A stretch of DNA of 64,000 nt from Bacteroidia bacterium. Lineage in GTDB: Bacteria > Bacteroidota > Bacteroidia > M30B66. The stretch is taken from positions 163,300 through 227,299 of the forward strand of contig JAGYKL010000003.1 of NCBI GenBank assembly GCA_018401705.1, read 5' to 3'. Positions within the stretch are counted from its first letter, which is position 1; every line of letters starts with the position of its first letter. The notes under the pieces were generated by a model. It did no database searches. It saw only the letters and a list, made by a program, of their open reading frames with translations, and was not told where the DNA came from. The translations under genes and the position numbers were made by a program. Shown here one piece after another: positions 29,626-38,967 of the stretch.

Positions 29626-31608
29626 ATGCAAGAATCTACCACGAAAATTTTCTTAGTCGATGATGATGATATCGACGCAATGTCATTTGAAAGGGCACTG
29701 ATTAAATCTGGCTTAAACTTTACGTTTACTCATGCTACAAATGCAAATGATGCACTTGAGCAAATTAAGGCAGGTGTTTTCGATTGCGTTTTCCTGGATT
29801 ATCAGCTTCCTGGTATTGATGGACTTGCTTTACTAAAAAAGATGAGGGAACAAGGTGTCACTGCTCCCATTGCTGTAATGACATCCCAGGGAGATGAAAA
29901 AATTGCAGTGGAGATGATGAAAGCTGGGGCATTCGACTATTTTCCTAAAGCTGAAGTAAATGCTGAGAATATTCGTAAGGTTATTAATACCGGTCTTAGA
30001 CTAAATGAAGTTCAAAGGCAAAAAGAAATAGCCGAAGCTCAACTTAAAGAAAACAACGATAAGTTAAATACCATCCTGGAAAGTACAAGAGCTTTGATAT
30101 TTTCCTTAGATAGTAAGCTCAATTACACTGCATTTAACACAGTTTTTAAATCAACCCTTGAACAACTTTATAAAGTATCTCCTGCATTAGGAAATTCATT
30201 TATAGATGATGTTATACTCGAAAAAGATAAGGCACTTTTTAATGAATGCATTAGCAAATGCCTAAAAGGAGAGCACCTTATTGTTACTGAAGAGTTAGGC
30301 GATCCAGATAATGGCTCAATTTACTATGATTTAAATTTCAATTCTATTGTTGACGAAAAAGGTAAAGTAAAAGGAGTTGCTGTTTATGGACAGGATATTA
30401 CAGTTAGAAAGCAAGCGGAAAGAGAAATTCTGGAAGCTAAGTTTGAAGCTGAGCGCGTAGCAAAAGCTAAGAGCGAATTTCTTTCGAATATGAGCCACGA
30501 AATCAGAACACCAATGAATGCCATTATTGGTCTATCTGAACTACTACTCAAGGAAAAGCTTACAGACAAGCAACATGAGAATATGAGGTCAATCAAATAT
30601 TCTGCTGATAATCTATTGGTGATTATTAACGATATTCTTGACTTCTCTAAAATTGAAAGTGGTAAAATAGAATTCGAAGAAGTGAACTTCGACATCTTTC
30701 TTAAAGTTCAGGAAATAAAGAAGACTTTCATTTTTAAAGCTGAAGAAAAGGGTATCACACTTAAATTTAGAGTGGATGAGAATATTCCTCAGTTCCTTGT
30801 TGGAGATCCATTTAGGTTAAATCAAATACTGCTTAATCTGTTAAGTAATGCAGTTAAGTTCACAAATAACGGAACAGTTACTTTATCTCTGAGTCTTTTG
30901 GAAGATAGAAGCGATGACGTTGTAATTAAATTTGACGTAATAGATACTGGAATTGGAATTCCTAAAGATAAATTAGCTTCAGTGTTCGAAAGTTACACTC
31001 AAGCATACACAGATATTACTCGCAGATTTGGAGGAACAGGTCTTGGCTTAGCTATCACACGACAGCTTGTTACTATGCAGCAAGGCGAGATTACTTTGGA
31101 TTCAGAAGCCGGAAAAGGCACAACATTTACAGTGAAATTAGCATTCCAAAAAGGTGTTGCAGAAACTGTTGCCTCGCCAGATGAAGCAATTGCAGATCTT
31201 CTTGAGAAAAGAGACTTTGGTGGTATGCCTGTTCTTTTGGTTGAGGATAATGTAATGAATCAGTTTGTAGCCAATCAGGTGTTGGAACTTTGGAATATTA
31301 AAGTGGACTTTGCCATGAATGGACTGGAGGCAACAGATAAACTAAAAGAGAATGACTATGCTCTTGTGCTTATGGACTTGCAAATGCCAGTTATGAGCGG
31401 ATATGAGGCAACGGCATTTATTAGAGATAAAACGAATCGCTTAAAAAATCCTGATATTCCAATTATCGCCTTAACGGCGGATGCTTTTCCTGAAACGAAA
31501 AAGAAGGTAATAGAAGCAGGAATGAACGATTTCGTTACAAAACCGCTGGAACAAACTGATTTGTATACTAAAATCAAACTGCACGCTTTGAAATTTGTAA
31601 AAGCCTGA
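29626..31608 (+). CDS. Hybrid sensor kinase REC-PAS-HisKA-HATPase-REC
   Basis: An N-terminal receiver (about 5-125; phospho-Asp in FLDYQLPG near residue 57) is followed by a PAS-like segment (about 145-265) ending near ITVRKQAE. HisKA has MSHEIRTPMNAIIG near residue 290. HATPase_c has LLNLLSNAVKFTNNG, DTGIGIP and GTGLGLAITRQLV. The C-terminal receiver (about 530-655) has LMDLQMPVMSGYEA and Lys in FVTKPLEQ. No membrane segments. The N-terminal receiver suggests that it takes phosphate from, or is tuned by, the upstream FIST-linked kinase. Stops with two successive TGA codons. Confidence 0.93.
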   Translation: MQESTTKIFLVDDDDIDAMSFERALIKSGLNFTFTHATNANDALEQIKAGVFDCVFLDYQLPGIDGLALLKKMREQGVTAPIAVMTSQGDEKIAVEMMKAGAFDYFPKAEVNAENIRKVINTGLRLNEVQRQKEIAEAQLKENNDKLNTILESTRALIFSLDSKLNYTAFNTVFKSTLEQLYKVSPALGNSFIDDVILEKDKALFNECISKCLKGEHLIVTEELGDPDNGSIYYDLNFNSIVDEKGKVKGVAVYGQDITVRKQAEREILEAKFEAERVAKAKSEFLSNMSHEIRTPMNAIIGLSELLLKEKLTDKQHENMRSIKYSADNLLVIINDILDFSKIESGKIEFEEVNFDIFLKVQEIKKTFIFKAEEKGITLKFRVDENIPQFLVGDPFRLNQILLNLLSNAVKFTNNGTVTLSLSLLEDRSDDVVIKFDVIDTGIGIPKDKLASVFESYTQAYTDITRRFGGTGLGLAITRQLVTMQQGEITLDSEAGKGTTFTVKLAFQKGVAETVASPDEAIADLLEKRDFGGMPVLLVEDNVMNQFVANQVLELWNIKVDFAMNGLEATDKLKENDYALVLMDLQMPVMSGYEATAFIRDKTNRLKNPDIPIIALTADAFPETKKKVIEAGMNDFVTKPLEQTDLYTKIKLHALKFVKA

Positions 31609-31623
31609 TGAAATTACAGCCCA

Positions 31624-32115
31624 TTGTACGATATTGGCATTGTGCAAAATGAGTTTCAAACAAATCTAAGGGTTCCAAATAAACAAGACTTTTATCTCAT
31701 GTTAGAGATTGAATTGAACCCTGAAAATTCAAAATATACAAGTTTAGAAAAGCCCGGAATCGATGAGATTTGGGCTTTTCTGGTTTCGGAGCATAACCTT
31801 GAATCGAATGCTCAAATAAGATTTGTGATCGAATTATACTCCCAAGGAATAGGCTTTATAGATATTTATAATGCAGATTTTGCCCTCCGCGAAGCATTTG
31901 TTGGTGTTATTCTCATAGAAAAGTATCGAGGCAAAGGGATGGCTTCTCAGGCTCTTTGTCAATTAAAGTCTTATGCAATTGAACAAGGGATTATTCGTCT
32001 TTGCGCTGAAGTTAGCGACGAGAATGAACCTAGTTTGAAGTTTTTCAAACGGAATGGCTTTAGAATACAAACTAGGAAGGATAATTTCACAATACTCACT
32101 TTGGCTTTACAATAA
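31624..32115 (+). CDS. GNAT-family N-acetyltransferase
   Basis: Acetyl-CoA-dependent acyltransferase fold: strand and helix at NLRVPNKQDFYLMLEIELNP, FVIEL..GIGFIDIYN, the acetyl-CoA pyrophosphate loop EKYRGKGMASQAL, and the closing SDENEPSLKFFKRNGF. It resembles the RimJ/RimL or SpeG-like group; the substrate is unknown. The start is uncertain. TTG at 31624 and GTG at 31642 are in frame, and the first ATG (31699) would cut the domain's first strand. It lies close behind the hybrid kinase gene. Confidence 0.8.
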   Translation: MYDIGIVQNEFQTNLRVPNKQDFYLMLEIELNPENSKYTSLEKPGIDEIWAFLVSEHNLESNAQIRFVIELYSQGIGFIDIYNADFALREAFVGVILIEKYRGKGMASQALCQLKSYAIEQGIIRLCAEVSDENEPSLKFFKRNGFRIQTRKDNFTILTLALQ

Positions 32116-32148
32116 TTGATTTCCGAAAAGCTCAAAGAAATATATTTG
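32116..32148 (+). promoter_or_regulatory. Promoter of the cytochrome-mltG-phosphomutase operon
   Basis: TTG at 32116-32118 and TATATTTG at 32141-32148 (followed by T) match the Bacteroidetes -33/-7 pattern with a 22-bp spacer, slightly long. The predicted transcript would start about 8 nt before the GTG start at 32161. Confidence 0.5.
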
Positions 32149-32160
32149 TAAAAAGTACTC

Positions 32161-34152
32161 GTGAGGATTCTGGCTGTTTGTGTTGCGATTTTAAGTTTTG
32201 CTCTTTTTAGCGTTTATTGCTCAAAAGGTAATTCATCCCTGTCTCAAGACAAAACTTACTTTAATCTTCATGACTCAGTTAGATATGTTGGCATGCAAAC
32301 CTGCATGCAATGTCATTCAGGTATCCACTCCAGTTTTCTTCAAACAGGAATGGGAAAGTCATTGGCAAAAGCATCAAAATCCAAAAGCTCAGCTTCTTTT
32401 AACCATCTTGATGTAGTTAATGATACTGCTACAGGTTATTCATATTTGCCTTTTTGGCAAGGTGACTCCTTGGTAATTAAGGAGTTCTTATTAAAAGGAA
32501 AGGATACTTTGTTTCAGAGAAACGAAATTGTTTCCTATATCATTGGTTCTGGTCAGCACACAAATTCTCATTTATTGTTAGACAATGGTTATCTATTTCA
32601 AGCTCCATTAACTTTTTATACCCAGGAAAAGAAATGGGACTTGCCTCCTGGATTTGAGAATGGGGCAAATTCAAGATTTAATAGAATTCTTGGCTTGGAA
32701 TGTATTTCATGCCATAACGCTTACCCAAGCTTTGTTGAAGGATCAGAGAATAAATACAATCAAATTCCACAAGGAATTGATTGTGAAAGGTGTCATGGAC
32801 CTGGTGAAATTCATGTTCGCCAAAAACAAAACGGAATTATAGTCGATACATCAAAGTACATTGATTTTTCAATTGTTAATCCAGCAAAGCTTAGCATTGA
32901 TAAACAGTTTGACCTTTGTCAAAGATGTCACCTTCAAGGCAATGCTGTTCTTGTTAATGGTAAGAGCTTCTTTGATTTTAAACCGGGTATGAATCTTCAC
33001 GAAGTTATTGAAGTATACTTACCTCGATATTCTGATAGTAAGGAAAAATTTATAATGGCTTCACATGCTGATAGGCTTCAGCAGAGTGAATGCTTTATCA
33101 AAATGGCAAGTAAAAAGGGTTCTAACAATGAACTTAGACCTTATAAAAACGCTCTGACATGCGTTAGTTGTCATAATCCACACGTAAGTGTTAAAGATAC
33201 CGACCCCAAAGTTTTTATTCAAACATGCAAGAACTGTCATCAAAAAGAGCATGTAAACGATTGTTCTGCCTCAGAAACTGAGAGGAGTTTAAAGGAAAAT
33301 GATTGCATTTCTTGTCATATGCCAGTGAGCAGCTCTATTGATATTCCACATGTAAGTGTGCATGATCACTATATTAGAAAAGAGGTCTTATCGTTGAAAA
33401 CTGAAGATGCTTCGAGGGTTTTCCTGGGTTTGGAATGCATAAACAATAAGGATAATACAAGCCTGAATTTAGCTAAAGCTTATCTTCAGCAATTCGAAAA
33501 GTTTGATAAATCCAACAAGGTGCTGCTTGATAGTGCCAAATCTAATTTGTTGAAATCGGGGGGCTTAAAGGAAGATTCCTTATTTAGCCATTGGATTCAA
33601 CTTTTTTATCTAGAGAATAATTTTCAAAAAGTATGCGATTTAAGCAAGGAGTTTGGTCACTCACGGCTTGCTTTTTTTACTCTTCTTTCGAAGGATTTCT
33701 CAAATTCAGATGCTTGGACTGCTTATAGAATAGCTGAATCATATACACAAACGGGTAATACTAAAGCTGCTTTGCTTTACTACTACATTGCCCAGAAATT
33801 GGCGCCTTTCTACTTCGAATTTTCTAATAAATTTGGCTCCTCTGCCCTTTTAAATGGCAAAACCGAACTTGCTGAAGCTGCCTTCAAAAGACTAACAAAA
33901 GAGAATCCACTGTTTGTTGCAGGCTGGTCTAATCTGGGGTATTTAAAGCTTTTGAAGGCCGACTATCAATCTGCGATTTATTATTCCAACAAGGCATTGC
34001 AGCTTGATTATTCTTATATCCCTGCAAGACTAAATAGGGCAGGAGGTTTATATGGGTTAAATCAAACAAATGATCTTGAGCTAGAGCTTCAAAAGATTCT
34101 CGATATTGACCCTGGAAATGAGAAGGCTAAATTGTTTCTTGAGAATTTGTAA
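32161..34152 (+). CDS. Heptaheme c-type cytochrome with C-terminal TPR repeats, putative lipoprotein
   Basis: GTG start. A hydrophobic leader ends near VYCSKG, a loose lipobox with Cys20, so it is probably a lipoprotein. Seven CxxCH heme-binding motifs follow: CMQCH, CISCH, CERCH, CQRCH, CVSCH, CKNCH and CISCH, between about residues 52 and 382, in a cytochrome c554/c-prime-like arrangement. From about 485 to 660 the protein is helical TPR. No catalytic partner (nitrite reductase, Alternative Complex III) adjoins it. The same operon has mltG and a phosphohexomutase, which does not explain the cytochrome. Electron transfer in the periplasm or at the outer membrane is inference. Confidence 0.88.
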   Translation: MRILAVCVAILSFALFSVYCSKGNSSLSQDKTYFNLHDSVRYVGMQTCMQCHSGIHSSFLQTGMGKSLAKASKSKSSASFNHLDVVNDTATGYSYLPFWQGDSLVIKEFLLKGKDTLFQRNEIVSYIIGSGQHTNSHLLLDNGYLFQAPLTFYTQEKKWDLPPGFENGANSRFNRILGLECISCHNAYPSFVEGSENKYNQIPQGIDCERCHGPGEIHVRQKQNGIIVDTSKYIDFSIVNPAKLSIDKQFDLCQRCHLQGNAVLVNGKSFFDFKPGMNLHEVIEVYLPRYSDSKEKFIMASHADRLQQSECFIKMASKKGSNNELRPYKNALTCVSCHNPHVSVKDTDPKVFIQTCKNCHQKEHVNDCSASETERSLKENDCISCHMPVSSSIDIPHVSVHDHYIRKEVLSLKTEDASRVFLGLECINNKDNTSLNLAKAYLQQFEKFDKSNKVLLDSAKSNLLKSGGLKEDSLFSHWIQLFYLENNFQKVCDLSKEFGHSRLAFFTLLSKDFSNSDAWTAYRIAESYTQTGNTKAALLYYYIAQKLAPFYFEFSNKFGSSALLNGKTELAEAAFKRLTKENPLFVAGWSNLGYLKLLKADYQSAIYYSNKALQLDYSYIPARLNRAGGLYGLNQTNDLELELQKILDIDPGNEKAKLFLENL

Positions 34153-34171
34153 TATTTAGTGATTACTAAAA

Positions 34172-35254
34172 ATGGCTAAGAAAAAACGCGGTAAAGGAAC
34201 TAAAGTGGGTCAAAAGTCTAGCAGACTAAAGGTAGTTGTAGCCATTTTGCTCCTGCTTTTACTTTCATTAGCTCTTTCATTTGCTTGGTTTTATGAACGT
34301 GCTTTTGGAAAGAATGTTCAGCTGAATGGAGATAAATCAGAGTTTGTGTATATAGAAACCGGATCTGATTTAAACGATGTAGTAAGCGCACTTACTGAGT
34401 CAGGCTGGTTAATAAACCGCTCGTCATTTATTTGGTTAGCTGAATTTATGAATTATGATGAAAAGATAAAGCCTGGAAGATATCGGTTAACAGATGGTAT
34501 GTCAAATAGGGCATTAATTCAGCTTCTAAGATCTGGGAAACAAGAGCCTTTAAAATTAACACTCAGAGCATTGCGCACTAAGGAACAACTTGCTGGAAAG
34601 GTCTCAAAGGTTTTGGAGTTAGACTCACTTGATTTGATTGAATTGCTCAATAACAAAGAGTTCATGGAACAGTTTGGTTTAAATGAAAATACAGCATTAT
34701 GTTTATTTATGCCCGATACTTATGAGTTTTACTGGAATACGAGTGCCAAGGGTTTTGTAGAACGAATGAACTCTGAATATGAGAAATTCTGGACAGAGGA
34801 GAGACTTCAAAGAGCAGCTCAAGCAGGACTTAGTAAAACAGACGTTCAGATTATAGCTTCTATAGTTGTTCAGGAGTCTAATCAGCGTGATGAATGGCCA
34901 ATAATTGCAGGTGTTTATATTAATCGATTAAGAATCGGGATGCGGTTGCAAGCTGATCCTACTGTTAAGTTTGCGTTACAAGATTTTGAATTAAAACGTA
35001 TACGTTCTATACATACGGATGTTGAATCGCCCTATAATACATATAAATACAAGGGATTGCCTCCAGGACCTATTTATATAACCGGAAAACAGAGTATGGA
35101 TGCTGTTTTGAATTATCAATCACATAATTACCTTTACTTTTGTGCAAGGCCAGACCGCTCGGGATATCATTCATTTTCGAAATCGTTCCTGGAGCATAAA
35201 CGTTTAGCCAGAGAATATCATAGAAGTTTAAATTCAAGAGGTATAAAAAGATAA
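34172..35254 (+). CDS. mltG: Endolytic transglycosylase MltG (YceG-like)
   Basis: A basic cytosolic N-terminus (about 1-20) and one membrane helix (about 22-42) precede the periplasmic part. That part opens with a LysM-like subdomain (GSDLNDVVSALTESGWL, KPGRYRL) and continues into the YceG catalytic domain. The catalytic Glu lies in ASIVVQESNQRDEW near residue 235, and there are YINRLRIGMRLQADPT and SPYNTYKYKGLPPGPI. The family cleaves nascent glycan strands and sets their length. 360 residues is normal. It starts 19 bp after the cytochrome gene and precedes the phosphomutase by 7 bp. Confidence 0.94.
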   Translation: MAKKKRGKGTKVGQKSSRLKVVVAILLLLLLSLALSFAWFYERAFGKNVQLNGDKSEFVYIETGSDLNDVVSALTESGWLINRSSFIWLAEFMNYDEKIKPGRYRLTDGMSNRALIQLLRSGKQEPLKLTLRALRTKEQLAGKVSKVLELDSLDLIELLNNKEFMEQFGLNENTALCLFMPDTYEFYWNTSAKGFVERMNSEYEKFWTEERLQRAAQAGLSKTDVQIIASIVVQESNQRDEWPIIAGVYINRLRIGMRLQADPTVKFALQDFELKRIRSIHTDVESPYNTYKYKGLPPGPIYITGKQSMDAVLNYQSHNYLYFCARPDRSGYHSFSKSFLEHKRLAREYHRSLNSRGIKR

Positions 35255-35261
35255 AAGAATT

Positions 35262-36668
35262 ATGACAAAAATTAAGTTTGGAACCGATGGCTGGAGAGCA
35301 ATCATCGCAAAGGAATTTACTGTTGAGAATGTGGCCCGTGTGGCTGAAGCTACTGCTAAATGGTTAAAAAGCACTCAGAATTCGCCATCGGTTGTAATCG
35401 GGCATGATTGCCGTTTTGCCGGAGAGCTTTTTGCTGAAACTACCGCAGCAGTTTTGATTTCCCATGGTGTGAAAGTGTATCTTTCTAAGGGGTTTGTATC
35501 AACTCCCATGGTTAGTCTTGGCGCAATTTCATACAAAGCATCGTTAGGGGTTGTTATCACTGCCAGCCATAATCCTCCCGAATACAATGGATTTAAATTG
35601 AAAGGTTCTTACGGAGGTCCATTGTTGCCAGATAAAATTGAAGAGATTGAAACTATCATTCCTGAAGTAGCTAATCCTTCTTACACTAAAGTAGAATTAG
35701 AAAAGGCTGTGAGCGATGGTCTTTTGGTTTATGTAAATCTTGAAGATGACTACTGCGCAAAAGTTGAGGAGAGCTTCGATTTGGATGCAATAAGAAATTC
35801 AAATCTTGAATTTGCTTATGATGCTATGTATGGTGCTGGGCAAAATGTAATTAGACGCTTGTTGCCTGATACAACATTGTTGCATTGCGATTATAATCCT
35901 TCATTTGATGGTCAGGCTCCTGAGCCAATTGCTAAAAACTTGACGGAGTTTTCTGAAATGATTAAAATTTCAGGAGATATTGATTGTGGCTTAGCCACGG
36001 ATGGTGATGCTGATAGAATTGGTCTTTTCGATAGCAAGGGACAATTTGTCGATTCTCATCATATAATCTTATTACTTATTCATTATTTGAAGAAGTATAA
36101 AAGATTGGATGGCAAAGTTTGTACAGCTTTCTCTTCAACTGTGAAAGTGAAGAACATTTGCGACCACTACGGCCTCGATTTAGATGTTGTGAAAATAGGT
36201 TTCAAGTATATCGCCGGAATAATGATAAGCGAAGATGTATTGCTTGGCGGAGAAGAGTCTGGAGGGATTGCAATTAAAGGTCACATCCCTGAACGTGATG
36301 GAATTTGGATGGGCTTAGTGATTTGGGAATTTATGGCCAAGTCAGGCAAAACACTTCAAGAACTAATTGACGAAGTGTACGAGATAACAGGAGCATTTAG
36401 TGTAGATAGAAACGATTTACATCTTGCAGAATCTGAAAAACAAAGGGTTATAAATCTTTGTAAAGCAGGAGAAGTTAATCATATTGGTTCAAGACCTGTT
36501 ATTCGAGTAGAAGATATGGATGGCTTTAAGTTCTTCGTAACCGAAGATGAATGGCTTATGGTAAGGCCTTCGGGCACCGAACCATTACTTAGAGTTTATG
36601 CAGAGGCTCCAACTCATGAAGGAGTTATGAAGCTCATTTCAGATGCACGTACTCAATTTGGGATCTAA
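35262..36668 (+). CDS. Phosphoglucomutase/phosphomannomutase family protein
   Basis: Alpha-D-phosphohexomutase with four domains: N-terminal FGTDGWRAIIA, catalytic phosphoserine in VITASHNPPEYNG near residue 102, metal loop TDGDADRIG near 248, sugar loop GGEESGG and C-terminal phosphate loop RPSGTEPLLRVYAEA. At 468 residues it is the compact type. The substrate (glucose-, mannose- or glucosamine-phosphate) cannot be fixed from these motifs. Last gene of the operon, followed by a strong bidirectional terminator. Confidence 0.92.
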   Translation: MTKIKFGTDGWRAIIAKEFTVENVARVAEATAKWLKSTQNSPSVVIGHDCRFAGELFAETTAAVLISHGVKVYLSKGFVSTPMVSLGAISYKASLGVVITASHNPPEYNGFKLKGSYGGPLLPDKIEEIETIIPEVANPSYTKVELEKAVSDGLLVYVNLEDDYCAKVEESFDLDAIRNSNLEFAYDAMYGAGQNVIRRLLPDTTLLHCDYNPSFDGQAPEPIAKNLTEFSEMIKISGDIDCGLATDGDADRIGLFDSKGQFVDSHHIILLLIHYLKKYKRLDGKVCTAFSSTVKVKNICDHYGLDLDVVKIGFKYIAGIMISEDVLLGGEESGGIAIKGHIPERDGIWMGLVIWEFMAKSGKTLQELIDEVYEITGAFSVDRNDLHLAESEKQRVINLCKAGEVNHIGSRPVIRVEDMDGFKFFVTEDEWLMVRPSGTEPLLRVYAEAPTHEGVMKLISDARTQFGI

Positions 36669-36688
36669 GCATTGATATACAGTCAAAG

Positions 36689-36723
36689 AAAAAGCCCTTC
36701 GAAAATTTTCGAAGGGCTTTTTT
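36689..36723. terminator. Bidirectional Rho-independent terminator between the phosphomutase and rplS
   Basis: A perfect palindrome: AAAAAGCCCTTCGAAAA (36689-36705) directly followed by its reverse complement (36706-36722). A-tract and T-tract ends allow it to work on both strands. It lies 20 bp after the phosphomutase stop and 23 bp beyond the rplS stop of the convergent gene. Confidence 0.9.
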
Positions 36724-36745
36724 ATTATCATGTCGAAGTTGAAGA

Positions 36746-37093
36746 TTAATAAACTTTCTCCTTGATTCTCGCTTTTTTACCTTTAAGTTCTCTGATGTAG
36801 AAAATTCTAGCACGACGAACAACGCCTCTTTTGTTCACGTCTATTTTCTCAATAAACGGAGAGTTGTCAGGAAAAATACGCTCAACGCCAAGACCATTTG
36901 AAATTTTGCGAACAGTGAAAGTGCTTGTAACACCTGCTCCTCTGCGCTGAATAACAACACCTTGATATTGCTGAATACGTTCTTTTTCGCCTTCGCGAAT
37001 TTTATAATGTACGGTAACTGTATCACCAGCTTTAAAAGCAGGTAGTTCACGTTTTTCTGTAAGCTGATGAGCTATTGTTGATAGAAAATCCAT
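36746..37093 (-). CDS. rplS: 50S ribosomal protein L19
   Basis: 115 residues with the L19 core: [74 protein letters not shown]. It sits at the 30S-50S interface. It is downstream of trmD on the same strand (86 bp gap), the trmD-rplS order seen in many bacteria. The rimM and rpsP members of the classical operon are absent here. Confidence 0.97.
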   Translation of the reverse strand: MDFLSTIAHQLTEKRELPAFKAGDTVTVHYKIREGEKERIQQYQGVVIQRRGAGVTSTFTVRKISNGLGVERIFPDNSPFIEKIDVNKRGVVRRARIFYIRELKGKKARIKEKVY

Positions 37094-37178
37094 ATTTTTC
37101 TAAGACCTATTGATGTTCAAAAAAGGAGTGCAATATTAGGAAATCTTTTGATTCGCTCGACGTGTTTGTGTAAAAATA

Positions 37179-37859
37179 TTAATCTTCTTTAAATAAATCA
37201 GGCCTTCTTTCTCTCGTGCGTTGCACAGATTGCTCATGACGCCATTTTTCAATTTCTTTGGTATGGCCACTCAGCAATACATCTGGAACCTTCCAGCCAT
37301 TATAATCAGCTGGCCGCGTGTAAACTGGAGGAGCAAGCAAATCGTCCTGGAAAGAATCGGTTAAAGCAGATGTTTCGTCATTCAAAACGCCGGGAATCAA
37401 TCTTATTACTGAATCAACAACAACTGCAGCTGCCAATTCACCTCCTGAAAGCACGTAATCCCCTATAGAAATTTCTTTTGTAACAACATGCTGCCTTAAT
37501 CTGTCATCAATTCCCTTGTAGTGCCCGCAAAGAATTGCAAGACGCTTGAGAGTGGATAATTTATTAGCCTGTTTTTGATTGAATTTCTCTCCGTCAGGTG
37601 TCATGTAAATCAATTCATCCAGCGTAGCTGACTTATTAATATGCTCCAGACACCTCAAAATTGGGTCAATCATCATCACCATTCCAGCTCCTCCGCCAAA
37701 GGCATAATCATCTACACTCTTATGTTTGTCTGTAGAATAATCCCGAATATTGTGAACTTTTAATTCTAAAAGTCCCTTATCCTGAGCTCGTTTGAGTATA
37801 GAATGATTGAAAGGGCTGTCCAATAATCCAGGTACTACAGTGAGAATATGTAATTCCAT
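37179..37859 (-). CDS. trmD: tRNA (guanine-N1)-methyltransferase
   Basis: SPOUT methyltransferase forming m1G37 in tRNAs, which prevents frameshifting. Knot-fold signatures are [26 protein letters not shown] (here [14 protein letters not shown]), [16 protein letters not shown] and [19 protein letters not shown] start at ATG 37859 ([11 protein letters not shown], 226 residues). The longer frame to 37910 would run through the -7 element at 37864-37871. Divergent from bioB. Confidence 0.96.
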   Translation of the reverse strand: MELHILTVVPGLLDSPFNHSILKRAQDKGLLELKVHNIRDYSTDKHKSVDDYAFGGGAGMVMMIDPILRCLEHINKSATLDELIYMTPDGEKFNQKQANKLSTLKRLAILCGHYKGIDDRLRQHVVTKEISIGDYVLSGGELAAAVVVDSVIRLIPGVLNDETSALTDSFQDDLLAPPVYTRPADYNGWKVPDVLLSGHTKEIEKWRHEQSVQRTRERRPDLFKED

Positions 37860-37863
37860 TTGG

Positions 37864-37871
37864 CAAAAGTA
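37864..37871 (-). promoter_or_regulatory. Bacteroidetes -7 element for trmD-rplS
   Basis: On the minus strand TACTTTTG followed by C, an exact TAnnTTTG. The expected start of transcription falls on or near the A of the trmD ATG at 37859, predicting a leaderless or near-leaderless mRNA. Confidence 0.55.
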
Positions 37872-37899
37872 ATGTATTTCAGCAGCAGCTTTCCTTACC

Positions 37900-37933
37900 T
37901 TGCGCAACAATAAAATAAAGCATGCTATTTTTG
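37900..37933 (+). promoter_or_regulatory. bioB promoter
   Basis: TATTTTTG at 37926-37933 followed by C is an exact -7 match. A TTG at 37900-37902 gives a 23-bp spacer. It predicts a leader of about 15 nt before ATG 37954 and rules out the longer in-frame start at 37900. Confidence 0.55.
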
Positions 37934-37953
37934 CATCAGGAAATTATTACTTT

Positions 37954-38946
37954 ATGAGCGAACCAAGAAAATTCTGGTCTATTGAAGACATTCTAGCCAT
38001 TTACAGAAAACCATTACTTGAACTAGTTGTTGAAGCTGCCAATACCCATCGTAAATACCAGACAGGCTCTGAGGTGCAGGTGAGTTCACTTATCTCTATA
38101 AAGACAGGAGGTTGTCCGGAAGATTGCGGCTATTGTCCACAGGCTGCAAGGTATCATACCGATATAAATACACATAAGTTAATGCAGGTTGATGAAGTAA
38201 TGCAACTTGCACAAAAGGCAAAAGACGGAGGTGCTTCACGCGTTTGCATGGGTGCTGCATGGCGTGAGGTGAGAGATAATCGCGATTTCGACAGAGTAAT
38301 TGAAATGGTTCAGTCTGTTAACGAGATGGGACTTGAAGTATGTTGCACCTTGGGAATGCTTAATGAGCATCAAGCGAAGCGCTTAGCTGATGCAGGTTTA
38401 TATGCTTACAATCATAACATTGATACTTCCGAAGAAAACTACAGTAATATTATTTCAACTCGCGAATATGGCGACAGGTTAAAGACAATAGAAAATGTTA
38501 GGAACGCTAACATCACAGTTTGCTCTGGTGGTATTATAGGTATGGGCGAAACTGATGAAGATAGATGTGCTATGCTTCAAACGCTAGTGAATCTTCCTGT
38601 TCCGCCTGAATCGGTTCCAATAAATGCCTTAGTTGCTGTTGAAGGCACTCCGATGCAAGATCAGAAACCAGTTCCTGTTTGGGATATGGTTAGAATGGTT
38701 GCAACAACACGCATCGTGCTTCCTCTTACTGCAGTTAGGTTATCTGCCGGAAGACAGCAAATGAGCATGGAAGGCCAGGCATTGTGCTTCTTAGCTGGAG
38801 CTAATTCTATCTTTGCTGGAGAGAAACTTCTTACTACACCGAATCCGGAGTTTGACGAAGACATGGAGATGTTTCGTATCTTGGGATTAACTCCTCGCGA
38901 ACCTTTTAAGGACAAAAAGTCAAATAGGGAAGGGGAGCTCGTTTAA
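37954..38946 (+). CDS. bioB: Biotin synthase
   Basis: Radical-SAM enzyme inserting sulfur into dethiobiotin. The 4Fe-4S cysteines are in [17 protein letters not shown] near residues 52-60 (C-x3-C-x2-C). Other BioB signatures are [37 protein letters not shown], and the 2Fe-2S cluster arginine in LSAGRQQM. 330 residues from ATG 37954, the typical length. First gene of bioB-TPR-bioF; bioA and bioD are not in this stretch. Confidence 0.97.
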   Translation: MSEPRKFWSIEDILAIYRKPLLELVVEAANTHRKYQTGSEVQVSSLISIKTGGCPEDCGYCPQAARYHTDINTHKLMQVDEVMQLAQKAKDGGASRVCMGAAWREVRDNRDFDRVIEMVQSVNEMGLEVCCTLGMLNEHQAKRLADAGLYAYNHNIDTSEENYSNIISTREYGDRLKTIENVRNANITVCSGGIIGMGETDEDRCAMLQTLVNLPVPPESVPINALVAVEGTPMQDQKPVPVWDMVRMVATTRIVLPLTAVRLSAGRQQMSMEGQALCFLAGANSIFAGEKLLTTPNPEFDEDMEMFRILGLTPREPFKDKKSNREGELV

Positions 38947-38967
38947 TCAATTTTGTTTCAGCTCCCA

